A stretch of DNA of 64,000 nucleotides from Vibrio sp. SCSIO 43135 (GCF_023716665.1 NZ_CP071860.1:1674001-1738000), one strand, 5' to 3'; numbered from the stretch's first letter, positions 8,658 to 17,223 are shown. Notes: generated by a model from the sequence alone, not told the origin. Translations and numbers: made by a program.

Positions 8658-9606
8658 TGGCTTTGTCTCTCAACACAAGATAAATAAAGATTGAACCGCC
8701 TAAGATGCTAATGATCATTGAGATTGGGATCTCGTAAGGGAAGATAATCAAACGACCGATGATGTCGCAGCTCAGAACCAGAATCACCCCAGAATAAGCC
8801 GTCCAAGGTAAATTACGGCGCATATTGTCACCAATCGCGAGCGAAACTAAGTTGGGAACAATCAGGCCCAAGAAAGGAATCATACCGACGATCATCACCA
8901 CCGAGGATGACAAAACAGCCACTAAAACGACGCCAATTAGCACGATACGCTGGTAGTTCAAACCAATGTTCTTGGCAAAGCTCTCCCCTACGCTCGCTGC
9001 ACTAAACCGATTGGCATAAGCGTAAGCCAGTAAAGATACTGGCACAGCCAGATACAAAAATTCGTAATTACCACGTAGTACAGATGCAAAGTTAGCCACA
9101 GTCCACGAGCCCAGCGTTTGAACTAAATCGTACTTGTAAGCAATGAAAGTCGTCATCGACGAGACAACATTGCCGTACATAATGCCAATCAGTGGCACCA
9201 ATACCGTATTTTTAAATTTTAAGCGTTGTAGGAATCGAACAAACAGAACCGTACCGATAACCGAAAAAGCAAAAATGGTGACGAGGTGAACCCAACTGCT
9301 CATATCTGCAAAAAGGATTAACGCAACGATATAACCAAGCATGGCCCAATCGACCGTACCTGTTGTCGATGGTGCTGCGAATCGGTTTTGAACGATTTGC
9401 TGCATAATCAAGCCTGCAACACTGAGCCCCGCTCCAGCTAGCACGATGGCCAATAATCGAGGCAGTCTGCTCACTAAAAGGATATTTAAGCTATGACTGT
9501 CGCCAGAGAGCACTTGAGAAAGAGATAGGTTGGCAACGCCAACTAAAAGGGAGGCCGAGGCTAGAACAAGCAGCAGTAGCAAAGCCAGCAGGTGGGATAA
9601 TTTCAT
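8650..9606 (-). CDS. vctD: Ferric-siderophore ABC permease (VctD-like)
   Basis: 318 residues, FecCD family: SRLPRLLAIVLAGAGLSVAGLIMQ is the conserved first coupling region and GMIPFLGLIVPNLV is the family's coupling-helix segment. It forms the membrane channel with the permease at 7707. It is separated from the binding-protein gene by 78 bases carrying a strong hairpin (9624-9657), which could hold expression of the membrane parts below that of the binding protein. Confidence 0.87.
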   Translation of the reverse strand: MKLSHLLALLLLLVLASASLLVGVANLSLSQVLSGDSHSLNILLVSRLPRLLAIVLAGAGLSVAGLIMQQIVQNRFAAPSTTGTVDWAMLGYIVALILFADMSSWVHLVTIFAFSVIGTVLFVRFLQRLKFKNTVLVPLIGIMYGNVVSSMTTFIAYKYDLVQTLGSWTVANFASVLRGNYEFLYLAVPVSLLAYAYANRFSAASVGESFAKNIGLNYQRIVLIGVVLVAVLSSSVVMIVGMIPFLGLIVPNLVSLAIGDNMRRNLPWTAYSGVILVLSCDIIGRLIIFPYEIPISMIISILGGSIFIYLVLRDKANA

Positions 9607-9623
9607 ATCAGAAAACGACTTAG

Positions 9624-9657
9624 GAGGCCTTTCGAACCAAGTTGTCCAAAAGGCCTC
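9624..9657 (-). promoter_or_regulatory. Intercistronic hairpin between binding protein and permease
   Basis: Perfect 9-base stem GAGGCCTTT / AAAGGCCTC with a 16-base loop, after the binding-protein stop and before the permease start. No U tract follows, so it is more likely an RNA-stability or partial-attenuation element than a full terminator. Confidence 0.6.
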
Positions 9658-9684
9658 AATTCAATATCAAATTGGAAAGTTTGT

Positions 9685-10605
9685 TTATTGGCTAATCAGC
9701 TGATCTAGCTCGTTAATCATGGTTTGTGTAGATTGATAACCACCCGCCATTAAGTACCAGGCCGCTGGATCCATGAATAACACTTTATTTTGCTTAGCCG
9801 CTGGCGTAGAGCTAACAAGGTCGTTATCAAACAGTTGCTTCGCTTTGCCACTACTTTGTCCAATCGCTTGCTCTCGGTCCAAAATCAACAACACTTCAGG
9901 TTGCGCATCCGCAATATACTCAAATGAAATCAAGTTACCGTGGGTACGCGGTGTAGAGGCAACATTATCTGAGTGGGAAGTCGCAAAGCCCGCTTCTTGG
10001 TACACGAATGAAAAGCGGCTATTTGGACCAAACATCGCTAAGCTGTTCCCGCTATTAGAGACAGTCAGTGCTTTAGGTGCTTCTTCACCAACCTTGTTCT
10101 TTAACGCATCAATACGTTGTTGTACATCGGAGATAAGTTGCTGAGCACGATCTTCCTTATCAAAAATTTCGCCCAACGCTCGCCAATGCTGCTGCGTTGT
10201 CTTCCAATAATCAGAGGTATCAACACGGAACATGTAAGTTGGTGCAATATCGCTTAAGTCTTTGTAAATGCTTGCCATACGACCTTCAGCAATAATTAAG
10301 TCAGGTTTTAGCGTGAACAAGGTTTCGTAGTTCACTTCTTTAACACTGCCAGTATTGATGAAAGTCTCAGCTTGGAACTTGTGTAGTGATGCTGGAAGCA
10401 GCGTCTTCGGCATACCAACTGGTGTTATACCCAATGCGTCAACGTAATCTAAACTGCCATAACCCAGCACGACTACGCGCTGAGGCACTTGGTTGATTTC
10501 AACACTGCCTAAACTGTGCTGATACGTTTTTGCCATTGCACCAATAGGCGCTAAAGCAAGTAGAGAAGCGCCCATAACAATACGGAGAAAGTGTTTATTA
10601 AGCAT
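9685..10605 (-). CDS. vctP: Periplasmic ferric-siderophore binding protein (VctP-like)
   Basis: A 306-residue cluster-A-2 (FhuD/FatB-type) solute-binding protein with an N-terminal signal peptide (about 1-25, ending AMA). There is no lipobox Cys, so it should be soluble in the periplasm. Regions VVVLGYGSLDYVDALGI and LKPDLIIAEGRM are the typical first-lobe motifs. It collects ferric siderophore delivered by a TonB-dependent receptor and hands it to the permeases encoded downstream. It is divergent from the LysR gene at 10766, and the candidate Fur box at 10696-10714 lies in the gap between them. Confidence 0.88.
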   Translation of the reverse strand: MLNKHFLRIVMGASLLALAPIGAMAKTYQHSLGSVEINQVPQRVVVLGYGSLDYVDALGITPVGMPKTLLPASLHKFQAETFINTGSVKEVNYETLFTLKPDLIIAEGRMASIYKDLSDIAPTYMFRVDTSDYWKTTQQHWRALGEIFDKEDRAQQLISDVQQRIDALKNKVGEEAPKALTVSNSGNSLAMFGPNSRFSFVYQEAGFATSHSDNVASTPRTHGNLISFEYIADAQPEVLLILDREQAIGQSSGKAKQLFDNDLVSSTPAAKQNKVLFMDPAAWYLMAGGYQSTQTMINELDQLISQ

Positions 10606-10695
10606 AGTGATTCCAAAGGTGCGTATCTAAACCGTATTGCTGATACAAGCTAAATACATAGGTTAAAAGTGAACACTCGCACTTGATCTAAATCA

Positions 10696-10714
10696 AATAC
10701 GAATCATTCTTGAT
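10696..10714. promoter_or_regulatory. Candidate Fur box, binding protein / LysR divergent promoter
   Basis: The 19 bases starting AATACGAATCATTC match the classic Fur consensus at about 13 of 19 positions by eye. It is placed 91 bases upstream of the binding-protein start and 52 bases upstream of the LysR start, where it could repress both when iron is plentiful. Confidence 0.5.
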
Positions 10715-10765
10715 TGCATGCACATTATCAGACAGGCACTATACGTCAAAAGAATTAACTGAATA

Positions 10766-11722
10766 GTGAGTATTCAAAAAATGAATTTAGCTCAGTTCGA
10801 CCTCAATTTGTTAATGGTGCTCAAACACCTGCTGGAAGAGAAGCATGTTTCGAATACAGCATTAGCTCTCAACATGAGCCAGCCATCGGTCAGCCGTAGC
10901 CTACAAAAAGTGCGTAAATTGTTTAAAGATGATCTACTTGTTCGAGCAGGACATGGGTACGAGCTAACCCCTAAAGCAGAAATCATTAAACAGGACTTAA
11001 ATGCCGTTCTTGGGGGGCTGGAGAGGTTAATGTACGACCAATCCTTCCAGCCAGAAAATAGTACCGGTACGATTCGTTTTTTTGGTTTAGTTCCCCAGGT
11101 TGTCATGCTACTTCCATCTGTCATCTCTAGGATTCGTCAGGAAGCTCCAAACATGGTGGTCGACATCGACTCTGTGCCTAAACGTCACTTTGATGCGTTA
11201 ATCGCTGGTGATGTTCACTTTGTGCTCTCAACCAAGGAGCCACCTAGCTCAGAGCAAAACCTGTATCGCATGATTGTCGCCAATAGAGACTACAGATTGC
11301 TGATGAGTGAAAATCATCCGCTAGCGCATTTAGATGAGCTTACCGTCGAAATGTTACTCGACTGCCAGTTTGGTCAGATTTCACTTCAGGGTGATAAACG
11401 CCTATCGATTGAGCACCGCTTCGTTGAGCTAGGAGTCGTTGATAAACACCGTCGACTCTCTATTCCAGTGCAACTTTCAAACTTCAATGCAGCCCCTGCT
11501 ATTGCGGAAGAAACTGATGTGATTTTTCACTTACCAACACCTTTTGCAGAAGCCGCTTGCCAAGGAAGAAAACTGGTAATGAAAGAGATGCCTAAAGCCG
11601 TTCGGATTGATGCACAAAACGTCTATTTGTATTGGCATAAACGTTACAACAACGACCCAATGTGCCAATGGGTTAAATCTCTATTCAAAGAAATTTATGG
11701 CCCAATAGAGACTGAATTATAG
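10766..11722 (+). CDS. LysR-family regulator of the siderophore locus (IrgB-like position)
   Basis: A 318-residue LysR protein: winged helix about residues 9-67 (HVSNTALALNMSQPSVSRSLQKVR), then an effector-binding domain. The GTG at 10766 is listed; the ATG at 10781 (five codons later) gives MNLAQFDLNLL and is equally plausible. It lies between the siderophore ABC operon and the TonB-dependent receptor. In V. cholerae the LysR protein IrgB activates the adjacent receptor gene irgA, so a similar role is likely, although here regulator and receptor point the same way. It is expected to be iron-repressed through Fur. Confidence 0.88.
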   Translation: MSIQKMNLAQFDLNLLMVLKHLLEEKHVSNTALALNMSQPSVSRSLQKVRKLFKDDLLVRAGHGYELTPKAEIIKQDLNAVLGGLERLMYDQSFQPENSTGTIRFFGLVPQVVMLLPSVISRIRQEAPNMVVDIDSVPKRHFDALIAGDVHFVLSTKEPPSSEQNLYRMIVANRDYRLLMSENHPLAHLDELTVEMLLDCQFGQISLQGDKRLSIEHRFVELGVVDKHRRLSIPVQLSNFNAAPAIAEETDVIFHLPTPFAEAACQGRKLVMKEMPKAVRIDAQNVYLYWHKRYNNDPMCQWVKSLFKEIYGPIETEL

Positions 11723-11806
11723 AAAACTAAATTATTCACATTTTGAATAGTGATAATCTAATCCACAAATGTTGGATTACTTGAGTTGACTTATTTTTAG
11801 CTATTT

Positions 11807-11825
11807 AATGCGAACCATTATCATT
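11807..11825. promoter_or_regulatory. Strong candidate Fur box upstream of the TonB-dependent receptor
   Basis: AATGCGAACCATTATCATT matches the 19-base Fur consensus at 16 of 19 positions by eye and ends 27 bases before the receptor start. Iron-dependent repression of the receptor follows if it is functional. Confidence 0.78.
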
Positions 11826-11852
11826 ATAAATCGTATTAAATAGGCTGTAACC

Positions 11853-13889
11853 ATGTCAAAAACGACACCTTTTGCATTAAAGCCCTTAGCAGTGGCAACC
11901 AGTGCACTTTGTGCTTCTTTGTCTGTTTTCGCAGACACAACAGATTCGAGCATGACAACTGACGAACAAATGGTTGTCACCGCTACACGTACAGAAATGG
12001 AGCTAAAAAACGCTCCAGCTTCTATGTCGGTGATCAGCGCAGAGGAAATCGAAAACAACCCAGGTATCACCCTTGCTGACATAGTCGCTAATGCCACCAG
12101 CGTAGAATCAGACTACGATGCGACTCGAGCCGGTCGCCAGATGATATCAATACGTGGTATGGACTCGAAATACACTCTAATCATGGTGAATGGTCGTCGT
12201 ATGAGCTCTGCAAGCGCAATAGTACGCGGCAATGATTTTGACCTTTCAGCTATCCCAATGAACTCCATTGAACGTGTAGAAATCATTCGCGGCCCTATGT
12301 CTGCTCTGTATGGCTCAGACGGTATGGGCGGTACCATCAACATCATTACTAAAGCACCAGAAAACGACTGGAGCTCTCAGCTTAGCCTCGATAACTCGAC
12401 ACCAAATGATGGGAATGGTGGTCAAGAGTACAACATTGGATTAACCACATCTGGTGCACTTATTGATGACACTTTATTTGCCCGTTTCTCTTTGTCTCAA
12501 ACCAGTCGCAATGCTTGGCAGCCTTATACTGGGACAAAAGTTTCTGGTAGCAACGAGTTTGATCGTTCCGACATCACGGCTCTCGAAGAGAGAGACAGCA
12601 TTGCGATGTTCGGTACTCTTTCATGGCATATGACCAGCGACCAAACCTTAGATCTGGATTTAGGTTACAGCGACGATCAACGTGATACAGCCGCAGAAAG
12701 TGGCACCACTGTTTTATATTCCGATGCGCGTGTAAAACGCAACAGCCAAGCACTCACTCACTCTGGGTTCTGGGGTTGGGGTGATACTCAAGTACGATAC
12801 TCACGTGAAAATGTCGAGAATATCGAAGCTGCAAATGATGGATCTGATTCAATAGAAGAGCTCACACAAATCATTGAGGCTTCCGCAACAACGTACATAG
12901 GTGACAGCCATACCGTCACGTTCGGCTTAGACTACCAAACGAGTCAGTTAACCAATCCAGAGCATATTGTTGGTAACAAAGCAGAAGCCTATCAAGGCGC
13001 AGTTTTCGTTCAAGACCAATGGGAAATGACCGACACACTCACCGCAACCATTGGTGGTCGTCTTGATAAACATGAACACTACGGGGAAGAGTTCAGCCCT
13101 CGTGTTTATTTGGTCCACCAAACCACGGAACAATTAGTGCTGAAAGGCGGTGTTGGTAAAGCGTTCAAAGCTCCAACCATGACGCAAAACCACCCTGACT
13201 TTTCAATGAACAGCTGTAAAGGCAACTGTTACATTGTGGGCAATGAAGATTTAGAAGCGGAAACCAGCATTAACTACGAGTTATCCGCATTATACAGTGC
13301 TCGCAATTGGAGTTTCGAAGGCGCGCTATTTAGAAATGAAATTGAGAACCTTATCGAGCAAACCGATATTTACTGTGAGGAAGGCTCTTGGTCTAGCGGT
13401 GTCATGAGCTGTATCGACGAAGATGGCAATCTCATTGACCGCGACATTTCCGACCCTTATAAGTCTTACCAAAATGTTTCAAAAGCGGTGATTCAAGGCC
13501 TTGAGATGTCAGGTAATGTCCAGCTGTCAGACAACTGGGGCCTATCAGGCAACTACACCTACCTCGATACCGAAGACAAAAGTACCGGTGAAGAGTTAGA
13601 TGGCCGATACAAGCACTCGGCATTCATGCGCTTGAACTGGTACCCAACTAGCAGCCTAAATACGTTTGTGAGCACGCGTTACCGAGGTGACCGTCGAATT
13701 GACTCCCAACTGGAACAAGATGCGTACACCACATTCGATTTCGGCACAGTTTACAATGTAAACGACTCACTTCGCTTACGTGCAGGCATCACCAACGTCA
13801 CAGATGAACGAGTATCTCAAGAGCTCGAAAACCTAGGCTACGTAGAAGCACCTCGCACTTACTATGTAGGCATGACTGCCGATTTCTAA
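11853..13889 (+). CDS. TonB-dependent siderophore receptor (IrgA/VctA-like)
   Basis: 678 residues: signal peptide (about 1-27), TonB box region MVVTATR, plug domain with ISIRGMDSKYTLIMVNGRR and RVEIIRGPMSALYGSDGMGG, then a 22-stranded barrel ending in the outer-membrane signature YYVGMTADF. Size and plug motifs match the catecholate receptors IrgA, VctA and FepA. An extracellular-loop region has paired cysteines (NSCKGNCYIV and IYCEEGSW/MSCIDED), probably disulphides. It takes up ferric siderophore for the VctPDGC-like system upstream. The exact ligand (enterobactin, its linear forms or vibriobactin) is unresolved. A strong terminator follows at 13917. Confidence 0.92.
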   Translation: MSKTTPFALKPLAVATSALCASLSVFADTTDSSMTTDEQMVVTATRTEMELKNAPASMSVISAEEIENNPGITLADIVANATSVESDYDATRAGRQMISIRGMDSKYTLIMVNGRRMSSASAIVRGNDFDLSAIPMNSIERVEIIRGPMSALYGSDGMGGTINIITKAPENDWSSQLSLDNSTPNDGNGGQEYNIGLTTSGALIDDTLFARFSLSQTSRNAWQPYTGTKVSGSNEFDRSDITALEERDSIAMFGTLSWHMTSDQTLDLDLGYSDDQRDTAAESGTTVLYSDARVKRNSQALTHSGFWGWGDTQVRYSRENVENIEAANDGSDSIEELTQIIEASATTYIGDSHTVTFGLDYQTSQLTNPEHIVGNKAEAYQGAVFVQDQWEMTDTLTATIGGRLDKHEHYGEEFSPRVYLVHQTTEQLVLKGGVGKAFKAPTMTQNHPDFSMNSCKGNCYIVGNEDLEAETSINYELSALYSARNWSFEGALFRNEIENLIEQTDIYCEEGSWSSGVMSCIDEDGNLIDRDISDPYKSYQNVSKAVIQGLEMSGNVQLSDNWGLSGNYTYLDTEDKSTGEELDGRYKHSAFMRLNWYPTSSLNTFVSTRYRGDRRIDSQLEQDAYTTFDFGTVYNVNDSLRLRAGITNVTDERVSQELENLGYVEAPRTYYVGMTADF

Positions 13890-13916
13890 GCTTTCCATAA
13901 AGTCCTTATAACGATC

Positions 13917-13946
13917 AAAGGCGCTCTTGTCAGGGAGCGCCTTTTT
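13917..13946 (+). terminator. Rho-independent terminator after the receptor gene
   Basis: GGCGCTC (13920-13926) and GAGCGCC (13935-13941) pair around an 8-base loop, followed by TTTTT (13942-13946). The T tract touches the stop codon of the convergent gene at 13945. Confidence 0.9.
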
Positions 13947-15102
13947 ACTGGTTCGACCTAGAGATTTTTTGAATATTAACCTCCTGACATTGATTGAACT
14001 GCGCAAACAACTGCAGTTCAGGCTCCAATGCGGTCATAAACTCATAATGGTTATGTACGCTTGGTTCGACAACTAAGTGCAGCACATTCAAGGTAGCGCT
14101 CTTCTTATCTACTTTACAGTCTGCTCTGGCGACTAATTTCCCGTCCCACACTATCGGCAAGCAGAAGTACCCATATTGGCGTTTTGCTTGTGGCACGTAA
14201 CATTCCAGTAGATACTCAAAATTAAACAAGGCTTTTGCGCGCTTACGCTGAATGATTAAGTTATCAAAAGGTGAGAGGATTTTTGCGCGTTTACGATTCA
14301 CTCGTTTATCAAGTAAAGCCAATGCATTCGGGCAAACATAAAACGGCTGTTTGTTCACTTCAACACTCTGAATTCGGCCTGATTCGAGCAATTCAGAAAT
14401 AGATTGTTGTACTAACCCTTTAACACTTTTCAACTGATACACCATCTCGGGCAGAGTACCTAAACCGTGAGCTTGCAGGTAACTGAGTACCAGAAAATGC
14501 CCCTGCTCTTGCTGAGTTGGCATTCGAGTGTCCACGCTTTGCGGCAATACTCGTTCAGTGAGGTCATACACCTTATGAAACCCGCGCCGTTCAGAGATCA
14601 TCAAATCCCCCTGCATAAACAAGTTTTCTAATGCGCGTTTGGTCGGTTTGGTGTGCCAGCCGTCAGTTTTGTGCTCGGCAGATTCAAAATCTTTGGCCAT
14701 CAGCGGCCCTTCTGCTTCGATTCGCTTAAGCACACTTTCCATCAGTTGATGATCTTTGCGATACCAGTGAGTCTGTGCGCCAGATTTGATGGCGGCTTTA
14801 CGAGGCAATGAAAAGCGGTAGTTTTCCATCGGTAAGTAGGCCGCTGCATGCGACCAGTATTCAAACACTTTACCGTCTGCGACCAACTGGTCGAGAAGCT
14901 GTGGTTGGTAGCTTGGATTACGGCTCCACAATGTGTGGTGATGAGCCCGCTGCACCACCGAAATAGTATCGATCTGGATGTAGCCCAGTTGCTCAATCGC
15001 AGATTGAGTCTTAGCGTAACTTGTCCCTTTCACACTGCCAGTGGGCAGCCCTTGTGACAAAAGCGCAAGTTTCTGCGCTTGAGCCAAAGATAATGATTCC
15101 AT
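13945..15102 (-). CDS. HTH_42 winged-helix DNA glycosylase, YcaQ/AlkX type
   Basis: 385 residues of the HTH_42 family, three winged-helix modules that cradle duplex DNA. The family's catalytic site is a Gln-x-Gln (AlkZ type) or Gln-x-Asp (YcaQ/AlkX type) motif; here Q43-I44-D45 in GYIQIDTISVV is clearly the Asp variant, which in E. coli unhooks interstrand crosslinks. VVQRAHHHTLWSRNP is also typical. The predicted role is repair of nitrogen-mustard-like or other alkylated crosslinks. It begins 40 bases after the drug exporter stop, and a heptamer tandem repeat lies just upstream of its start. Translation start context is weak. Confidence 0.85.
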   Translation of the reverse strand: MESLSLAQAQKLALLSQGLPTGSVKGTSYAKTQSAIEQLGYIQIDTISVVQRAHHHTLWSRNPSYQPQLLDQLVADGKVFEYWSHAAAYLPMENYRFSLPRKAAIKSGAQTHWYRKDHQLMESVLKRIEAEGPLMAKDFESAEHKTDGWHTKPTKRALENLFMQGDLMISERRGFHKVYDLTERVLPQSVDTRMPTQQEQGHFLVLSYLQAHGLGTLPEMVYQLKSVKGLVQQSISELLESGRIQSVEVNKQPFYVCPNALALLDKRVNRKRAKILSPFDNLIIQRKRAKALFNFEYLLECYVPQAKRQYGYFCLPIVWDGKLVARADCKVDKKSATLNVLHLVVEPSVHNHYEFMTALEPELQLFAQFNQCQEVNIQKISRSNQ

Positions 15103-15120
15103 TCGAACAGAATATTCCTT

Positions 15121-15148
15121 GTTATTGGTTATTGGTTATCGGTTATTG
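15121..15148. repeat. Heptanucleotide tandem repeat, four units
   Basis: Four tandem copies of GTTATTG (15121-15148), with the third unit changed to GTTATCG. On the coding strand this is CAATAAC and it spans the stop codon of the exporter (15143) and the leader of the YcaQ-like gene, ending 18 bases before its start codon. Copy-number change would alter leader length but not either protein. Confidence 0.85.
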
Positions 15149-16342
15149 CTTGCTTCCTTGCAATGTCATTGCCTGCTCGGTGTTAAAGCCACGAACAATA
15201 TTCGCCAGTGTAATTGCGGTAAACACAACAATGACAAATGATAAGTGCCATGCTTGGCTGAGGCCCAATTGAACTAACCCCATACTCACAATGGACGACA
15301 CCACCATTTGGCCGCCACCCGACATCGCTGCGGCTGCGCCTGCCTGTTTTTTGTATGGTTGCATCACCAAAGCTTGAGCACAAGGAAGTGCGATCCCGTT
15401 TCCGAGAATCATCAGCAATTGACCAATCATCAAGTACAGCGGCTCTAGCGGGCAAAAGAAAAACCACAACGCAGAAGCCACATGAAGCACTGGCGTGAAC
15501 AGCAGCATATTTCGACTGCCAATCATCGGCCGAACACGATTACAAAGGCTGGTCCCCATGATCATGCCCAATGCAGGAATGATAGCCCACATCGCGTATT
15601 CATCGGATGTCATGCCAATTTGGTTTTGCATGATAAACGGCATCACCGATACCGTTGTGATCATCAGACTAAAATTCAACCAACCTATGCTGGCAAAGCT
15701 CATGAAATAGCGCGAATTCAGCAACGATTTATACTGCTTAAGCATGTTTTTCGCCGATGGTATCGCACTGGTTTGGCTAAGTGTTTCATCGAATTTCAAC
15801 GCTATCATTGCCCACGCCAGCGCAACGTAACCAAGCAGCGACACAAACACCATGGTCCAGCCAAAATGGAAGTTAATGAATCCACCAATCACCGGAGCAA
15901 CTAACGGCGTAATCGAAGCCGCCATCGCAATATAAGATAAGGCAACTGGCAACTGAGCACCGCTGTATCTGTCTCGAGTCGACGCTCGTGCCAGCACCGC
16001 ACAGCAGCCCGTCCCTAGCCCTTGTAAAAATCGCCCAATAACCATACCCGAGAAAGAATCGCTAAACGCAATAATGGTACCCAAACCGGCTAATGCCAAT
16101 AGCAAGCCGCTAAGCAATACCTTCTTGCGCCCCAAGGCATCGGATATTGGGCCATAAATAAATTGAGATGGGCCAAAACCAAGCAGGTAAACACTGACCA
16201 GCAATTGGGCTTGATCAAGTGAAATGGCAAAGTCTTTCGCTATCCAAGGTAAGGATGGGAACACCAGCCCCATGCTCAGCTGGCCAACGCTGATAATTAA
16301 GCAGGCCAATAATATGGTACGAAATTGAATCGGTTTACTCAT
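15143..16342 (-). CDS. Bcr/CflA-type MFS multidrug exporter (EmrD-like)
   Basis: A 399-residue, 12-helix major facilitator. Motif A-like GPISDALGRKKVLL lies between helices 2 and 3, and GRFLQGLGTGCCAVLARASTRD is the drug-exporter region of helix 4, as in Bcr, EmrD and related proton antiporters. It should export hydrophobic drugs from the inner membrane. Its start overlaps the end of the resolvase-like gene by 4 bases (ATGA), so the two are translationally coupled. It is followed closely by the DNA-repair gene at 13945, giving a possible resolvase-like/exporter/repair defence set. Confidence 0.87.
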   Translation of the reverse strand: MSKPIQFRTILLACLIISVGQLSMGLVFPSLPWIAKDFAISLDQAQLLVSVYLLGFGPSQFIYGPISDALGRKKVLLSGLLLALAGLGTIIAFSDSFSGMVIGRFLQGLGTGCCAVLARASTRDRYSGAQLPVALSYIAMAASITPLVAPVIGGFINFHFGWTMVFVSLLGYVALAWAMIALKFDETLSQTSAIPSAKNMLKQYKSLLNSRYFMSFASIGWLNFSLMITTVSVMPFIMQNQIGMTSDEYAMWAIIPALGMIMGTSLCNRVRPMIGSRNMLLFTPVLHVASALWFFFCPLEPLYLMIGQLLMILGNGIALPCAQALVMQPYKKQAGAAAAMSGGGQMVVSSIVSMGLVQLGLSQAWHLSFVIVVFTAITLANIVRGFNTEQAMTLQGSKQ

Positions 16343-16983
16343 TCAGGATCACCAGAGGATTCGGTTGCACGCCCCCTGCGTCTTAGGCAGCCTTCATCAT
16401 CCATCTGATTTAGCTTAGCTTTTACTCGTTTCACGGTCGATACGCTGACCCCACATTGGTCTGCGACACTTTGAATTGTATTTCCTTCCAGCAGCATCGC
16501 TTTTACTTGTTGATGCTTCTGCTTATCGGCGGGGCGACCGCGAAACTTGGATTTCCATAGCTCAGGATCACCTTTCAGCTCTTCTCTGCCTAACTCAGCG
16601 GCAAACAACCGATGCTGAATTTGCACTTTGGCGTAACCAGATAAGAGCGTCATGATCAGTTTGGTCTGTGGGCAGTCGGCTTTGAGCGTCAGCGCTTCAC
16701 ATCCTGTCACAATGGTCACACCGCGATCTAACAAGGATTCTAATGTCTGCTTGGCCTGAGAAAAATCGCGCCCAAATGCCGTCAACCACCAAACAAATAG
16801 GCAATCACCGCTACTCAAATTATCAAACAACTCTTTAAACGCCGGCCTCTCAAATGGAGGGATGTTACCTCGCACTTGGTCCTCAATCACTTCACTGCCT
16901 GGCGACAGTTGCTTGAGTGCTGAAAGTTGTTCTGGGTGGGCTCTATTCTTAGGAGAAAATCGGGTATAGATGTATGAAGTCAT
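16339..16983 (-). CDS. Resolvase-like serine recombinase family protein with altered active site
   Basis: 214 residues from ATG 16983, which has AAGGTGA upstream (frame open to 17013). The N-terminal resolvase fold keeps Y6, R8 and the nucleophile S10 (YTRFS) and the later GRD, but where gamma-delta resolvase has D67-R68 this protein has Thr-Ala (LTAFGRD), and the conserved Glu-Arg region of the long helix reads VQIQHRL. A C-terminal helix-turn-helix follows (VADQCGVSVSTVKRVKAKL). The loss of several catalytic residues by eye suggests a DNA-binding regulator or very weak recombinase. It heads an operon with the drug exporter, and repeats at 17009-17118 could be its sites. Confidence 0.8.
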   Translation of the reverse strand: MTSYIYTRFSPKNRAHPEQLSALKQLSPGSEVIEDQVRGNIPPFERPAFKELFDNLSSGDCLFVWWLTAFGRDFSQAKQTLESLLDRGVTIVTGCEALTLKADCPQTKLIMTLLSGYAKVQIQHRLFAAELGREELKGDPELWKSKFRGRPADKQKHQQVKAMLLEGNTIQSVADQCGVSVSTVKRVKAKLNQMDDEGCLRRRGRATESSGDPE

Positions 16984-17008
16984 CGCATCACCTTGGCTTA
17001 GATAGAGA

Positions 17009-17118
17009 ACCAAATAGCATTAATAGCCCCATGGTTTATTTTTGGTGCCATTAGCTCATTTGGTGTATTAGCTCACAATATACTTTGGTTCATTATTTCG
17101 GTCAACACCAAATGAACC
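17009..17118. repeat. TTTGGT repeat cluster upstream of the resolvase-like operon
   Basis: Direct repeats TTTGGTGCCATTAGCTCA (17041-17058) and TTTGGTGTATTAGCTCA (17059-17075), a partial third copy TTTGGTTCATTA (17084-17095), and inverted copies ACCAAAT at 17009-17015 and ACACCAAATG at 17105-17114, the last pairing perfectly with CATTTGGTGT at 17057-17066. The array fills the leader of the resolvase-like gene and looks like a multi-site operator or a degenerate resolution site. Confidence 0.75.
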
Positions 17119-17170
17119 ACTCTTTACTTTGCTCACCACTTCAGCGTCAATAAATACAGGCGCCCTAACG

Positions 17171-17198
17171 AAAAAAGGGTGCTGAACAGGCACCCTTT
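17171..17198 (-). terminator. Terminator of the porin gene
   Basis: AAAGGGTGC (17174-17182) and GCACCCTTT (17190-17198) with a 7-base loop; on the minus strand a run of six T follows (17171-17176, overlapping the stem base). It ends transcription of the porin at 17224. Confidence 0.88.
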
Positions 17199-17223
17199 GA
17201 TGGACAGGTTTTTCTTTTAACGA

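Noticed and set aside
15121..15148. CRISPR-like repeats
   Set aside because: Units are seven bases in tandem without spacers; no cas genes in the window.
15482..15904. A 140-codon plus-strand frame opposite the drug exporter
   Set aside because: Histidine- and arginine-rich composition without domain features, fully within the exporter gene.
16339..16983. An insertion sequence or integron based on the resolvase-like gene
   Set aside because: No transposase, terminal inverted repeats or target duplications were seen on either side; the gene overlaps a normal exporter gene.
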